A DNA stretch of 36,036 nucleotides, from the NCBI GenBank assembly GCA_013375405.1, contig JABXJU010000014.1, positions 1 to 36,036 on the forward strand, read 5' to 3'. Below are positions 25,824-36,023 of this stretch, one piece after another. The notes beneath the pieces were generated by a model. It ran no database searches and had not been told where the DNA came from. It saw nothing but the letters and a program-made list of their open reading frames with translations. Origin of the DNA: Candidatus Helarchaeota archaeon. Lineage in GTDB: Archaea; Asgardarchaeota; Lokiarchaeia; Helarchaeales; HEL-GB-A. How positions within the stretch are numbered: position 1 is the first letter of the stretch; each line of letters begins with the position of its first letter. Position numbers and translations under genes: made by a program.

Positions 25824-25914
25824 GAATATCGTTCTCCGAGCATTTAATACCAGTAAAAAAAAATTTCTCAAATCTTTACTTAAATGCATGCTGTACAAAT
25901 ATATTAACTAAACC

Positions 25915-26238
25915 TTACTTGATTGCACGCCATTTAAGGAAATAAAAGTAGGTCATTAACCCCAATGCAGCGGTATCCAGAAGGAGACCCACAAAACTGA
26001 CATTTACCCAAGCAATTAAAGTTGCAGGAGATCCTGAGGTTGCTATTCCAATTAACCCTATTCCTAGGAGGATAGATCCCGCGCCACCTGAAAAGAAAGA
26101 GAGGTACCTCCAGAGTTCATCTTTATTCTCTGCCTGCCAATCTTTAAATCGGTAATATCCTCGCAAAATAAAGAATGCAGCTACCAAGAGGCAGAGAATT
26201 CCTAAACTGCTATAGAATTCAGCGAATCCACCATTCAT
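25915..26238 (-). CDS. Three-helix membrane protein A
   Basis: A 107-residue integral membrane protein with hydrophobic stretches near 10-25, 50-66 and 75-98 and a short basic C-terminus. The first loop (YYRFKDWQAENKDELWRY) is charged. It overlaps the gene upstream by four bases (ATGA), so the two are translationally coupled. I do not recognise the family. It is the third gene on the minus strand after the giant surface protein, and the spacing suggests one operon. Confidence 0.62.
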   Translation of the reverse strand: MNGGFAEFYSSLGILCLLVAAFFILRGYYRFKDWQAENKDELWRYLSFFSGGAGSILLGIGLIGIATSGSPATLIAWVNVSFVGLLLDTAALGLMTYFYFLKWRAIK

Positions 26239-26588
26239 GCGTTTTCCTCCTTTCTAAGCCATTTTTTTTGAATAAAAACGAAGATCTGTATGCCAGCAGC
26301 TATAGTAGCCCCAATCAAAAAGAAAAACATTGTGAAGACTAATAAATCATAATTGGAAGGTCCTTGCAGGCTTATAACATAGTTTATGGAGCTAAAAAGG
26401 AATATAAGCGTTGCAATATGGTAGGAAATGAAGCGCGCTAAATAGGATTCAGCTCCATTTTTCCACAGCATGAAGCTAAAATAAGTTTGTAGTCCAAATA
26501 AACCAGCAGCGATAAACCCAAAGATTACAAGGCCGCCATTCTCATATAAAACGGTTACCAAGTCTAGCAGTTCTAAACTCATATTCAT
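26235..26588 (-). CDS. Three-helix membrane protein B
   Basis: A 117-residue membrane protein with hydrophobic stretches near 15-38, 52-70 and 82-105, ending in KKWLRKEENA. ATG codons at 26588 and 26582 are both possible. Topology and length resemble protein A and the two may be distant relatives, but no shared motif is clear. It lies 12 bases after the giant surface protein. It could be a membrane partner of that protein; this is inferred from position only. Confidence 0.62.
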   Translation of the reverse strand: MNMSLELLDLVTVLYENGGLVIFGFIAAGLFGLQTYFSFMLWKNGAESYLARFISYHIATLIFLFSSINYVISLQGPSNYDLLVFTMFFFLIGATIAAGIQIFVFIQKKWLRKEENA

Positions 26589-26600
26589 ACCTACCTGAAA

Positions 26601-29600
26601 TTATTTAGCTCCTTTTTTTATTAACTCTTTTGCGCTAGCAATCCAAGTTTCCACGTCTCGCTGGGTCGGCGCTTTCTTCACTTTCCCACGCCAGCTGGGC
26701 TTCTTGGCCACTTCCTCGGCAAAGGCGCGTACTTTCTTATGAAGATCAGCAACATTTTGTTCACTCAATTCTTGGATGGTATGGATGCCCATTTCAAAAA
26801 GGAATTCCGTGTATTCTTCCGCCGCCCGTCTCACGCGAAAGAGATCAGCGATGCATTGCCATTTGTACAGTAATTTTGTACTAATATCCGTGGCTTCGGC
26901 GATCTTAATGAACGATATTTTTCGTAAATCTTCCGTCGTGTTGATACCCATTTGTTTCAAAAGTTTTGCGTACTGCGGTCCGATGCCTTCAATGTCTTCA
27001 ATGGCACCAATCTGAGCTTTTTCTGGAGTTTTTGTTTTCACCTTTATTTTTTCTTTTTTCTTGGCCGCCCTAGCGGCTAGCTTAGCTCTTCGGTATTCCA
27101 AGAGGTACATTGCAAGCCCAAGGCTAATTACCGTGAATAGCAAAACTAAAGGAAAGACGATTGGTGGTATTCCTAAAGTAAGACCTCCAACCCCGTAGGT
27201 GGAAAGGTGGGTCACACGGGCCCAAATAAATCCTGCGTAGCTTTCGCCGTACAGTTCCACATCAGTTGTATTGATCCCTACCTCGAGGACCCAGTCCAAG
27301 TCTTCAGTAAGTTTGATCCATGATCCAGTAGTCTCATCGTACCAGTAGAACGCCAATGTGGTCTCATCGATGTCGAATGGATCATCGGCGACTCCATTTC
27401 CGTTTCTGTCAAGGTCTGACAGCCTATAATAAATCTGAATCAAGGCGCTATCAACCGTATCTGTAATAGAACCATTGATGATCAGTGTTACATTGAGATA
27501 CTTCCCCAAGGCGTTTTCACCTACGTTCAAGCCATTGTGACGTGTTAGGGAATACGGGGTTGTCGATCCGGTATATTTAGTAATTTGTATACTCGGTAAG
27601 GTCCAATTTTTAAACTCAATTGAGACTATGGAGTCGGTGGTTTTCACCACATCTAAATCGTCTAGCTGAAACCCATATCCATAATCGGTTTGATTATGGA
27701 ACATCGGCGTTGTTGTATACTCTATAAAAACTGAATTAGGAAGTATCGTCACGTTTTTCGTCTTGATACTACTGAAGACCTTGTACCCGTCCAAGGGATA
27801 TGCCTTTGAGAGCATTATTACGGTCTGAGTACTCGTCCACACGCCATGTCGGATCACCATCTTATACGAATCTGGCGCCATCATCTCTGAGAGGACAGTT
27901 CCGGTATCAGCCAATAAGTTGTAAATTAATCCACCAACGGTATCGTTTTCAGGGGCAGGATGTCCTACGAGCACGATTAATGAAGAATTAGTGTGGTTCG
28001 CTAACAGATCCTCAACCGAGACGATGGTAACATTACCTGCTATACCAAGATTTTGGGCGAACTTTAAGCTACTATTGTTGGGATCCGGATCGAATGCCAC
28101 ATACATTGGTGTTGTGAATGTGAGTAGGATATCATTATCCAAGCCATCAGGCACGCCATCCGCATCAGTGTCATTGTTCATTGGATTTGATCCCCAGTAC
28201 AGCTCGATCCAGTCGGAGAGACCATCTTCATCAGTATCAGGGTCGAGTGGATTCAACCAGAGATCCACTTCGAGTCCATCAATTAGGCCATCCCCATCCG
28301 TGTCGTTGAGGGTGGGATCGGTGTTATAAATGAGTTCCTCGCCATCCAGTAAGTCATCATCATCAGTATCTTGATCGTTCGGATCACAACCGAGCAAATA
28401 TTCAAGTCCATCAAACATTAAATCGTCATCGGTATCGGGATCTAATAGACTAGAGTTCCCCAAAAATTCTTGGGAGTCATTCGCCCCATCATCATCCGTG
28501 TCGATTTTCGTGGGATTTGAATTGAGTAGGAACTCCCACAAATCTGATAGCCCATCTGCATCCGTATCCGAGCTATTTATGGGATTGGATCCAATTAATA
28601 CTTCATTCGAATCGGACAGGCCGTCGCCATCTGTATCATCATCAGTAAGGTTAGTTCCTAATTCCCATTCAAAGAAGTCGGATAATCCATCACCGTCAGT
28701 GTCGGTGTCCCGTGGATTGGATCTTGACAGATTCTCATAATAATCCGTAAGGCCATCCAAATCAGTATCTCGTAGTAATGGTTCGCTATTTACAGCGAGT
28801 GTTGTCACTGATCCGTTGTTTACGAAAGTTGTATTCCAACCCACAACCTCAAATAGGTTCCATAATCCATCGCCATCCCAATCATACTTATCATTAGTGA
28901 TATTGGGTGGAATTAAGGTAACATTTGGTCTAAATTTCATAATTTTGGGATTGGGATTGGTGGGGATTTTATTTTCGAGAATATAGACATTCTTCTCCGA
29001 ATCTATATCAATTCTCAAAGGATAATGAATTAATTCCCAAGGTGGAGTACTGTTCGTATCCGTGAGTATGAAGTTCCTATCTTCCATGCCGTTGTGATCG
29101 AACCGCCTCACGCAGCCTTCCCCTAACTCTGGATCGAATTGGTCGAGGACATAAATCCAGCCGTCTGCATCAACCGCGAAATCGACAATCAGCCCATAGC
29201 CGTTTGGAATGGTTGTTATAAAAGAGCCATCCGTCTCGTTTAACCGCATCACGCGGTCGCCATCAAGGGCGTAGATGTACCCATATAGTTCATCCACCGC
29301 TACATCCTTCAGTTCAGTGAATTGGTCAGGGGCGATGCCATAACTCCCGTAGGTCGCCAAGAGTGTACCATCAGGAGCATATTTTCTAATTCCTGCGGCA
29401 GGTGATTCGCCTATAATGGCCGTATAGGCGAGGTAGAGGTAGCCACTCGAATCGACATCCATTCCAATGCAATCTGGGAAGATATCCATGAAATTTAGTG
29501 TTATGGGATTGGAAGCATTCGTCCCATTATAGTAATAGCTGATGATTTCGTAGTCCATATATGAGGGGGAATAGAATACATAAAGGGTTTCATTTACCTC

Positions 29601-32600
29601 ATCTACTGCCACTTGGATTGGATAAAAGGGGAGAGACCAATTATTGTAATAGGTTAAGTTTGAATCAAGTACTAGAATAGAATAATTACCACCAGAGTCG
29701 ATCACGGGGGCATAGACGTAGCCATCGGCATCTACTGCGATTTCGGATACTGTACAGGAGGAATTCATGATATCAATGGCAATATCGGTGGTGTTTTTTA
29801 AGAGTGCAATAATTTCAGTTTGGGGCACTGCAACATCAATTGTTCCATCACCATTCGTATCCGCAGACCTCGGATTCAGCCCACTCCAGTACTCGGCACC
29901 ATCACTGTACCCATCACCATCCGTATCGTTTAATGCTGGATTCGAGAAAACCCGCATCTGAAATAGCTGACCGCTGTAGTTAAAAGAGATTATCCATCCC
30001 GCAATTTCGAGATAATCGTAAATACCGTCGCCGTCAGAATCCCTATTGCTTGCATTTGTGCCGTAGACGTATTCATATTTATCTATTAAACCATCTTCAT
30101 CAGTGTCACAATCGCTTGGGTCAATTCCATTATCTATTTCGTATTTATCGTTCAACCCATCCGCGTCTGTATCGTAGCGGTACTTGTTAGAAACGCCCTG
30201 GGATACTTCTATACTGTCATTGAGCCCATCGCCATCGCGATCGTTAAGCGTAACCCCCTTCCAACCAAGGAAGCTGTTGAGGGTTCCCGGGAGAACGTCA
30301 TAGTAAAGCGTTGTAATTTCGAACGGGGTTGTGTAGTCATCGGTCCATTTATGATGCCAACATTTGAAAAGGCCAAGCCACTTGTGGTAATAGATACTGC
30401 GGATATGATACTCACCGTTCAGCATGACTTTCACGGGGAAGTTCCTCATGGGAATCCCGGGCTTTATCCACGCCATCGAATCATATCGGTCTTCTAATCT
30501 AGTTGAATTAACCTCGACTGAACTAGTACGATTTAGTAATTGTGTGTGATCCTGCCACTCATAAGGTGAATAATCTACTAGGGATTCATTCAATCTTGTA
30601 CTAGTGGTTGAGTAGGGGTCAGAGGGAGGTGCGATGCTGATCCAAGGGACTATATAGCTCGGGTCGCGTAATGTTGGATTTGAACCAGCCCCATTAATGA
30701 TCCCGACTAAGTGGGTGAGAATTTCGATTCTATCACCAACATCGAGGCCATTGTCATCTAAGTCAACTATAGTGGATTCGGGACTGCCTTCAATTTCAAT
30801 GTCAGGTTCAGCGTGATATTCATCTGTTGGACTCCCAAAAATTAGACCAACTATTAATCCAATGAGAGAGTCTAGGAAGAATCCGAATACTGCTAAAAGC
30901 AATCCTAGAAATAGGGCCAAAATAGCCCCTATCCCTGAAGCAAACAATGAAATTGTCAGTGCAATTAAAACGTAATAGGCAATTGTGGTAAGCGTAACTT
31001 GGATCGCTAGGAACTCATCCCCATAAGCGTCATCAATCGCTTCTCGATATGCATCTGCGGTTCTACGGGCGTGTTCAATAGCAAAACCGTAGAATACTAA
31101 GCTGGCAATTACATCGATAATCAGCAGTGCTATGTTAATTCCTTTCAGAACTTTATACAGTTTACTGCTTTTCAGGATTTGGCTTTGTTTCGCACCTTTA
31201 TAATTGAATTCGGTCCATTTCTTTCCCCCAAAAGAGATGCGCCCACCTTTTGCAGTTAAATCAGCCCAGAAATCATAGAGACCTTGCGCAGTTTTCGAGG
31301 CCTGCATTTCGATAATTGGTTTACCTAGACCTGTGAAAGTACCACCTATGATATCAAGGCTAAATACCACTTTCTGGGCGCAAACCAGTATTTCATATTG
31401 CTCAGGTAGGAAAATTGTAAAATTTTGGGTTGGAATACCTCCTATCTTCGTGACAATTTGCTGCCCAAGATTCCACTTCCATATTAATGTCTTCAAATCC
31501 AGTGATGTGTTTTCGTCCAACCCCCAGCTATCAATTTCAATCATAATAAATCCTCCTGTGACTAATTTTTCGCTTGAGGTATTATAGAAATTCATCTTCA
31601 TGCTCTTTACAGTCATGATAGGTTCCGCAGCTAAGTTTATTGAATTAGTTTTCCCGATAATGTAGGAACCAGATGGGATATCGGACAAATCAAGGGTTTT
31701 AGAATTATCCTCGTTAGCAAAAATGATCGGAAGTGTTTGATTCTCAGGTAACGTCCTTAAGATCTCAGGTATGAGCTCGTTTCCGGTATCAACGAAGGCC
31801 TCATTTTTTTCTACGAACGATTCAGTGCGATTGGAAACAGTCACATTGTTAGTTGATAACATCGTTAACATGTCCCAGATTGTTGTTGTAGCATTCCTGA
31901 GAAAAATATAATCCATAATCATGCTTGCGGCAATTGTTTCATTCTTATTTGTTGAATTGTAAAACAACCCAACATCCGAGCCATAGCTTTCCTCGATAGT
32001 AAGCCCTGTTATCAAAAAAGCATCATTATATGTGACTAGAGGGGTGACCTCAGGATAATAACCCAGATCACTTACGGTAAAATCTACTGGTTGATTACTG
32101 GTTGCCACAACTACCCCATCAGGTCTAATCGACAGGTATTTACTATTATAGGCTTTGAAATTTGCCTCATTGCCGGTTCGATAATTCAACGCGAACGTTT
32201 CTCTCGCACCAATGGAAGTACCGTTTGCAAACAGAATTCCATTATCGGCGACAGATAGATACGGTCCGTTGAACACTTTGAGGGCTATATTATTATCTCC
32301 CAGCTCAATCCAATTTAATAACCCTTCCGACTCTACGCTAGTATTAGCAACTGCCATTAAATTGTCCCCTATGGTCACGTACATGCCATTCTGTGCTTCT
32401 AGCGATTTAGCGATACCATCAGAAAAACCAGAGACCTTCCACACAAGCTCGAGGTCAAGTGACAGACTAGCCGGAGGGGTGGGGTGGAATAGCCTACCAG
32501 TTAACGCAACGATAGATCCATACTCTCGATTTGTACTAAGTGCAACTTCCATCCCATCAGATGTTATTTGAACCCCATACTCGTTCACTGATGCTTGGCT

Positions 32601-33326
32601 CGGAATATCGTTAGCCCCGACGCGGAGCCAGGGCGCCATTATCACGTCTTCTTTAGAATTATCTAAATCTTGCATCGTAGTTTCATTATCCCAAGGCCAG
32701 TCCCAAGACTGGTCTACCAATTTCAAATGCGCCGGATTCGCAGGCCTCAACTGAAAGGTCATGAAGAGAGGCTTTTGATCCGTAGTGATACTGAAACTGA
32801 ATGAGGAATGGCTGGTGGATTTGGCTCCTGGGGAAAGATCTAACCGGTCGTTCACGCCATCCCCGTCGTTATCAAAGTCCCATATATTCGGTTGAGTGTC
32901 ACCATCGATGTCGAGTGAATACACGTCAGTGACTTCATGGTAATCAGGAAGCCCATCCTCGTTTGTATCTGGATTGAGCGGATCCAGTCCTAGATCCACT
33001 TCGTAACTATCGTTCAAGTTATCATAATCGGAATCGATATTATTAAAATCAGTGCCGAGGACTGCTTCCACCGAATCATATAAGCCATCTCCGTCCGTGT
33101 CATTTTGGTCCACTGTAACATTTTGTAACTCAATAACCAGGTTCTTTAAGGAATAGGGCTTTTTGGGGGGATCTATGTCCGCCAAGAACAAATCCCCTAT
33201 GATGCTTAAACTCTCTGGTTCTGAATTCCTAAACGCTGATTGATGATAGATATGGCTGGCCTCAGCGCCTATTAAAAGGAACACAATCATTAAACCAATC
33301 AAAATTTTGCCTGATTTCTTCATCAT
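26601..33326 (-). CDS. Giant TSP3/propeller surface protein with cytoplasmic helix-hairpin-helix tail
   Basis: A 2241-residue secreted, membrane-anchored protein. It starts with a signal peptide (KILIGLMIVFLLIGAEA). Calcium-type TSP3 repeats (DTDGDGLYDS form) occur in three blocks at about 70-165, 1025-1155 and 1480-1735. A fascin-like beta-trefoil (ALKVFNGPYLSV, FKAYNSKYLSI) spans about 305-420. A hydrophobic stretch of several possible membrane helices lies at about 735-835, and an NHL-type propeller (VDADGYVYAP, VDSSGYLYLAY) at about 1190-1460. A surface-protein module (FYWYDETTGSWIKL, VTHLSTYGVG) precedes the C-terminal membrane helix (about 2053-2076). The cytoplasmic tail is basic, then a DUF4332-type helix-hairpin-helix pair (IEDIEGIGPQYAKLLKQMG, FLFEMGIHTIQEL). 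Likely a cell-surface sensor or adhesin; the function of the tail is unknown. Confidence 0.82.
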   Translation of the reverse strand: MMKKSGKILIGLMIVFLLIGAEASHIYHQSAFRNSEPESLSIIGDLFLADIDPPKKPYSLKNLVIELQNVTVDQNDTDGDGLYDSVEAVLGTDFNNIDSDYDNLNDSYEVDLGLDPLNPDTNEDGLPDYHEVTDVYSLDIDGDTQPNIWDFDNDGDGVNDRLDLSPGAKSTSHSSFSFSITTDQKPLFMTFQLRPANPAHLKLVDQSWDWPWDNETTMQDLDNSKEDVIMAPWLRVGANDIPSQASVNEYGVQITSDGMEVALSTNREYGSIVALTGRLFHPTPPASLSLDLELVWKVSGFSDGIAKSLEAQNGMYVTIGDNLMAVANTSVESEGLLNWIELGDNNIALKVFNGPYLSVADNGILFANGTSIGARETFALNYRTGNEANFKAYNSKYLSIRPDGVVVATSNQPVDFTVSDLGYYPEVTPLVTYNDAFLITGLTIEESYGSDVGLFYNSTNKNETIAASMIMDYIFLRNATTTIWDMLTMLSTNNVTVSNRTESFVEKNEAFVDTGNELIPEILRTLPENQTLPIIFANEDNSKTLDLSDIPSGSYIIGKTNSINLAAEPIMTVKSMKMNFYNTSSEKLVTGGFIMIEIDSWGLDENTSLDLKTLIWKWNLGQQIVTKIGGIPTQNFTIFLPEQYEILVCAQKVVFSLDIIGGTFTGLGKPIIEMQASKTAQGLYDFWADLTAKGGRISFGGKKWTEFNYKGAKQSQILKSSKLYKVLKGINIALLIIDVIASLVFYGFAIEHARRTADAYREAIDDAYGDEFLAIQVTLTTIAYYVLIALTISLFASGIGAILALFLGLLLAVFGFFLDSLIGLIVGLIFGSPTDEYHAEPDIEIEGSPESTIVDLDDNGLDVGDRIEILTHLVGIINGAGSNPTLRDPSYIVPWISIAPPSDPYSTTSTRLNESLVDYSPYEWQDHTQLLNRTSSVEVNSTRLEDRYDSMAWIKPGIPMRNFPVKVMLNGEYHIRSIYYHKWLGLFKCWHHKWTDDYTTPFEITTLYYDVLPGTLNSFLGWKGVTLNDRDGDGLNDSIEVSQGVSNKYRYDTDADGLNDKYEIDNGIDPSDCDTDEDGLIDKYEYVYGTNASNRDSDGDGIYDYLEIAGWIISFNYSGQLFQMRVFSNPALNDTDGDGYSDGAEYWSGLNPRSADTNGDGTIDVAVPQTEIIALLKNTTDIAIDIMNSSCTVSEIAVDADGYVYAPVIDSGGNYSILVLDSNLTYYNNWSLPFYPIQVAVDEVNETLYVFYSPSYMDYEIISYYYNGTNASNPITLNFMDIFPDCIGMDVDSSGYLYLAYTAIIGESPAAGIRKYAPDGTLLATYGSYGIAPDQFTELKDVAVDELYGYIYALDGDRVMRLNETDGSFITTIPNGYGLIVDFAVDADGWIYVLDQFDPELGEGCVRRFDHNGMEDRNFILTDTNSTPPWELIHYPLRIDIDSEKNVYILENKIPTNPNPKIMKFRPNVTLIPPNITNDKYDWDGDGLWNLFEVVGWNTTFVNNGSVTTLAVNSEPLLRDTDLDGLTDYYENLSRSNPRDTDTDGDGLSDFFEWELGTNLTDDDTDGDGLSDSNEVLIGSNPINSSDTDADGLSDLWEFLLNSNPTKIDTDDDGANDSQEFLGNSSLLDPDTDDDLMFDGLEYLLGCDPNDQDTDDDDLLDGEELIYNTDPTLNDTDGDGLIDGLEVDLWLNPLDPDTDEDGLSDWIELYWGSNPMNNDTDADGVPDGLDNDILLTFTTPMYVAFDPDPNNSSLKFAQNLGIAGNVTIVSVEDLLANHTNSSLIVLVGHPAPENDTVGGLIYNLLADTGTVLSEMMAPDSYKMVIRHGVWTSTQTVIMLSKAYPLDGYKVFSSIKTKNVTILPNSVFIEYTTTPMFHNQTDYGYGFQLDDLDVVKTTDSIVSIEFKNWTLPSIQITKYTGSTTPYSLTRHNGLNVGENALGKYLNVTLIINGSITDTVDSALIQIYYRLSDLDRNGNGVADDPFDIDETTLAFYWYDETTGSWIKLTEDLDWVLEVGINTTDVELYGESYAGFIWARVTHLSTYGVGGLTLGIPPIVFPLVLLFTVISLGLAMYLLEYRRAKLAARAAKKKEKIKVKTKTPEKAQIGAIEDIEGIGPQYAKLLKQMGINTTEDLRKISFIKIAEATDISTKLLYKWQCIADLFRVRRAAEEYTEFLFEMGIHTIQELSEQNVADLHKKVRAFAEEVAKKPSWRGKVKKAPTQRDVETWIASAKELIKKGAK

Positions 33327-33496
33327 TTTTCACTTCTTCATCCAATTATGATAATTAAATGGGTTTTTTAAAAAGAAAATTCATACACTCATTTCAACAC
33401 CCATTACATGGGAATTTAAAAGTTTCATTCCCATCATTAAAATTTTAATTATAATTAAGATCGGAGAAGTATTCATTCTATTACGCAGTTACAAAG

Positions 33497-36023
33497 TTAT
33501 TCCGTTTTATAGGGAACGATTGAATCGATCTTTTGGCTTAAAGCTTTTTTCTCGTCCTTAATCTTCAAGATATGTTCAACAAAGGCTTTTGAATTTGGAT
33601 GAAGTTCTGCTTTTTTCAATATAACCTTGATAGAATCCGTTAAATTCAAGTTGTGGATGGCTTTTACCCGCCGTTTTACTTCTTTTTCCGAAATATAATG
33701 CTGATTATCATTACTCCAAGCGCCCTTTATTTGGTTATTCTTTTCTAATATATTTATCAATCTTCTGATCTGCATTTCGTTTAAATCCGATGCGCTCTCA
33801 AGACTTTGTAGAGAAGCAATCTTGGATTTCCGTAATTCCACGTAAAGTTTATCTAAATCTGCTTTAAATTTTGTAATATAAGTGGAAACTTCTTCAAATG
33901 TTTTGGAGTGATCCTCAGTATCATACTCGAACCCGAGCTCTCGACTTAACTTCAGTTTGCCGAGCTTTTCCCAATTTAACTTCGTATCTTTCAGTGGCAC
34001 GATAAAGATATCATGTTTCCTGGCTAGACGAAGTTCTTTTGCACAATCCTTTGATTTCAGGGAATTTTCAGTTGAAATAAAAATTAAGATATCACATAAT
34101 GGTACCGTTTGCTCCATCCACTCATCTATATTGAACTGCAGGTCTTTTTCACAGTAGAAACTCTTATTCACTGGTTTCTTGCCACTCACGTGTTCTGCAA
34201 GTTCCTTGACTTTGTGCGATTCAAAATCCGGGACTGCATGGCTGATAAACACGTTGATCGGTGCTTTTTTCCAAATCACTCCCGTTGATTTGAGGTATAG
34301 CAATGCCGCAATTACTCCAATAATGACAATCAAGATGATGTAAATGGTATAATTTGGCCCCGGGGGATGATCATTTTTATCTAGCGGATTCGTGCCCTCC
34401 GCCACTTCTGTACCATCATTAAATCCATCACCATCAGTATCGCTTAAGGACGGATTGGTTCCAATCGAGTATTCTTGAAAATTTACTAAGCCATCATTAT
34501 CGAGATCCACAAGGCGATCATCAATTAATGGATTGCATCCATATTGAACTTCCCAAAAATCATCCATGGTGTCCGTATCGGTGTCGTTTGTAAGGGGATT
34601 CGTTCCTGCATTAAATTCTTGAAGCGCGTTTAAATTATCAGTATCATTATCCGCGAGTGGATCGCCGATGAGATAAAATAATTCCCAGTCATCAGCGATT
34701 TGGTCACTATCATTATCCTGGGCATTGTTTGGATTGCTCTGAATTTGAAATTCCTGCAAATTAGTGATTTTATCTCCATCTGGGTCCAGGATTGCATCTA
34801 AAGCAGAGGTTGGGTTTAGATTGTATTGGACTTCCCACCCATCTGCCATTCCATCTTGATCCGTATCATTCAAAACTGGATTTGTAAGAAAATTGTCTGC
34901 TCCCAGGAGCAGCTCCTCTTGATCCTCGATTCCATCCCCATCGGTATCCGCCAAATTGGGATCGGTGATGTATCCATCTGCCCCATAGATCACCTCTTCC
35001 TGGTCGGAAATCCCATCTGTATCCGTGTCGTTGATTTTAGGATCCGTACCGTACGTTAAAACTTCCGCTCCGTCATTTAGACCGTCATCATCACTATCCC
35101 TATCATTTGGATCGATATTGTAAGTGTAAACTTCAGCTCCGTCAGAAATTCCATCCTGATCGCTATCTGCATTGTAAGGATCCGTGTTATATTCATATAC
35201 TTCTCTGAAATCTAGGATTCTATCAAAGTCCGTGTCCTCATCAATTCTAATAATTTTAAAACCATCTGTCATGGATGCAACATAGACATAATCGTCCTGG
35301 ATTTCTGTCTCCCAGATAACATCACCTACAATACAATCTCCTAATCGTTTTGGGCTCAAGGGATCGCTAACATTCACAATTATTAAAGTAGGGGTTGAGC
35401 CGATATACGCAAAGCCTCCTTCAACTACTATGTTTCTAGGGTTGGTGGAATAAGAGGCTATTTGGGTTATCGCAGTAGGATTACTTATATTCGCAACATG
35501 AAGGCCCTCATAAGCTTCATAATATCCTGTGAGATAGAGAAGATCGTTATCAATAAACAGATCTCCAATAGCAAAATAACTATCATTAAAATAGATTTCA
35601 ATTGGCTGAGCGGGATTGGAAACGTTAATGATATACATTCCAATTTTAGATATATTTGTATCTGTATGATGCAGATATACCATATCGCCACGAACTGCCA
35701 TTGCATCAATATCAAATGAATAATTCCCAATTTTCGTGGGTAAAACGGGATTAGAAACGTTTAGGATCACGAATTCTTTGTTGGTTGAAATAAATGCTAG
35801 TTGATCTATAATTTCAATCTCTGAAGATCCGTCGATATCCGAGATATTTTCATAGCCACCTATTTTAACAGGGGAACTTAGGTTCGATATGTTCAGAATT
35901 TCTAAGCCTTTCGAATCGGGGGGACCCCCTGTATAGCTTTCCAGAAGAAAGGCGAGGGCCCCGATGATTTTAACGTTCATTATATTATAATTCTTCGAAT
36001 ATCGATTCACGAAAATTGGATTC
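33497..36023 (-). CDS. Receptor-like TIR protein: LVIVD repeats, TSP3 stalk, TM, TIR, winged helix (5' truncated)
   Basis: At least 837 residues; open to the window edge. A GTG at 36010 is internal, because the preceding codons continue the repeat (NPIF then VNRYS). Residue numbers count from that GTG. LVIVD-type propeller repeats (NVSNPVLPTKIGNYS form) fill 1-255. About ten TSP3 calcium repeats run 258-548. One membrane helix is at about 554-573 (YTIYIILIVIIGVIAALLYL). A TIR domain follows at about 584-695: INVFISHAVPDFE, CDILIFISTENS, then KSKDCAKELRLA, where E659 fits the catalytic Glu of NAD-cleaving TIRs, and DIFIVPL. A winged-helix-like region (716-815) ends the chain. Sensing outside with TIR signalling inside is the natural reading. 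The signal peptide is off the window. Confidence 0.8.
33712..33744. repeat. Exact 33-base match to 25549-25581, core of a duplicated coding segment
   Basis: This run lies in the C-terminal domain of the TIR gene and is identical to the stand-alone copy. The wider similarity covers about 33540-33862 against 25381-25694, same orientation, coding in the same frame, so it marks a partial gene duplication and not a mobile element. Confidence 0.7.

Noticed and set aside
27990..28740. Long plus-strand open frames rich in Ser and Pro opposite the TSP3 blocks
   Set aside because: They are antisense shadows of the repeated GAT/GAC codons in the TSP3 segments and show no independent motif.
28120..28780. 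Short recurring DNA motif with regular spacing that might suggest a CRISPR array
   Set aside because: The repetition follows the DxDxDG protein repeats in frame, units vary in sequence and length, and no cas gene is present.
36008..36010. GTG as the start of the TIR gene
   Set aside because: Codons upstream remain open to the adapter and continue the LVIVD repeat pattern, so the GTG is internal.
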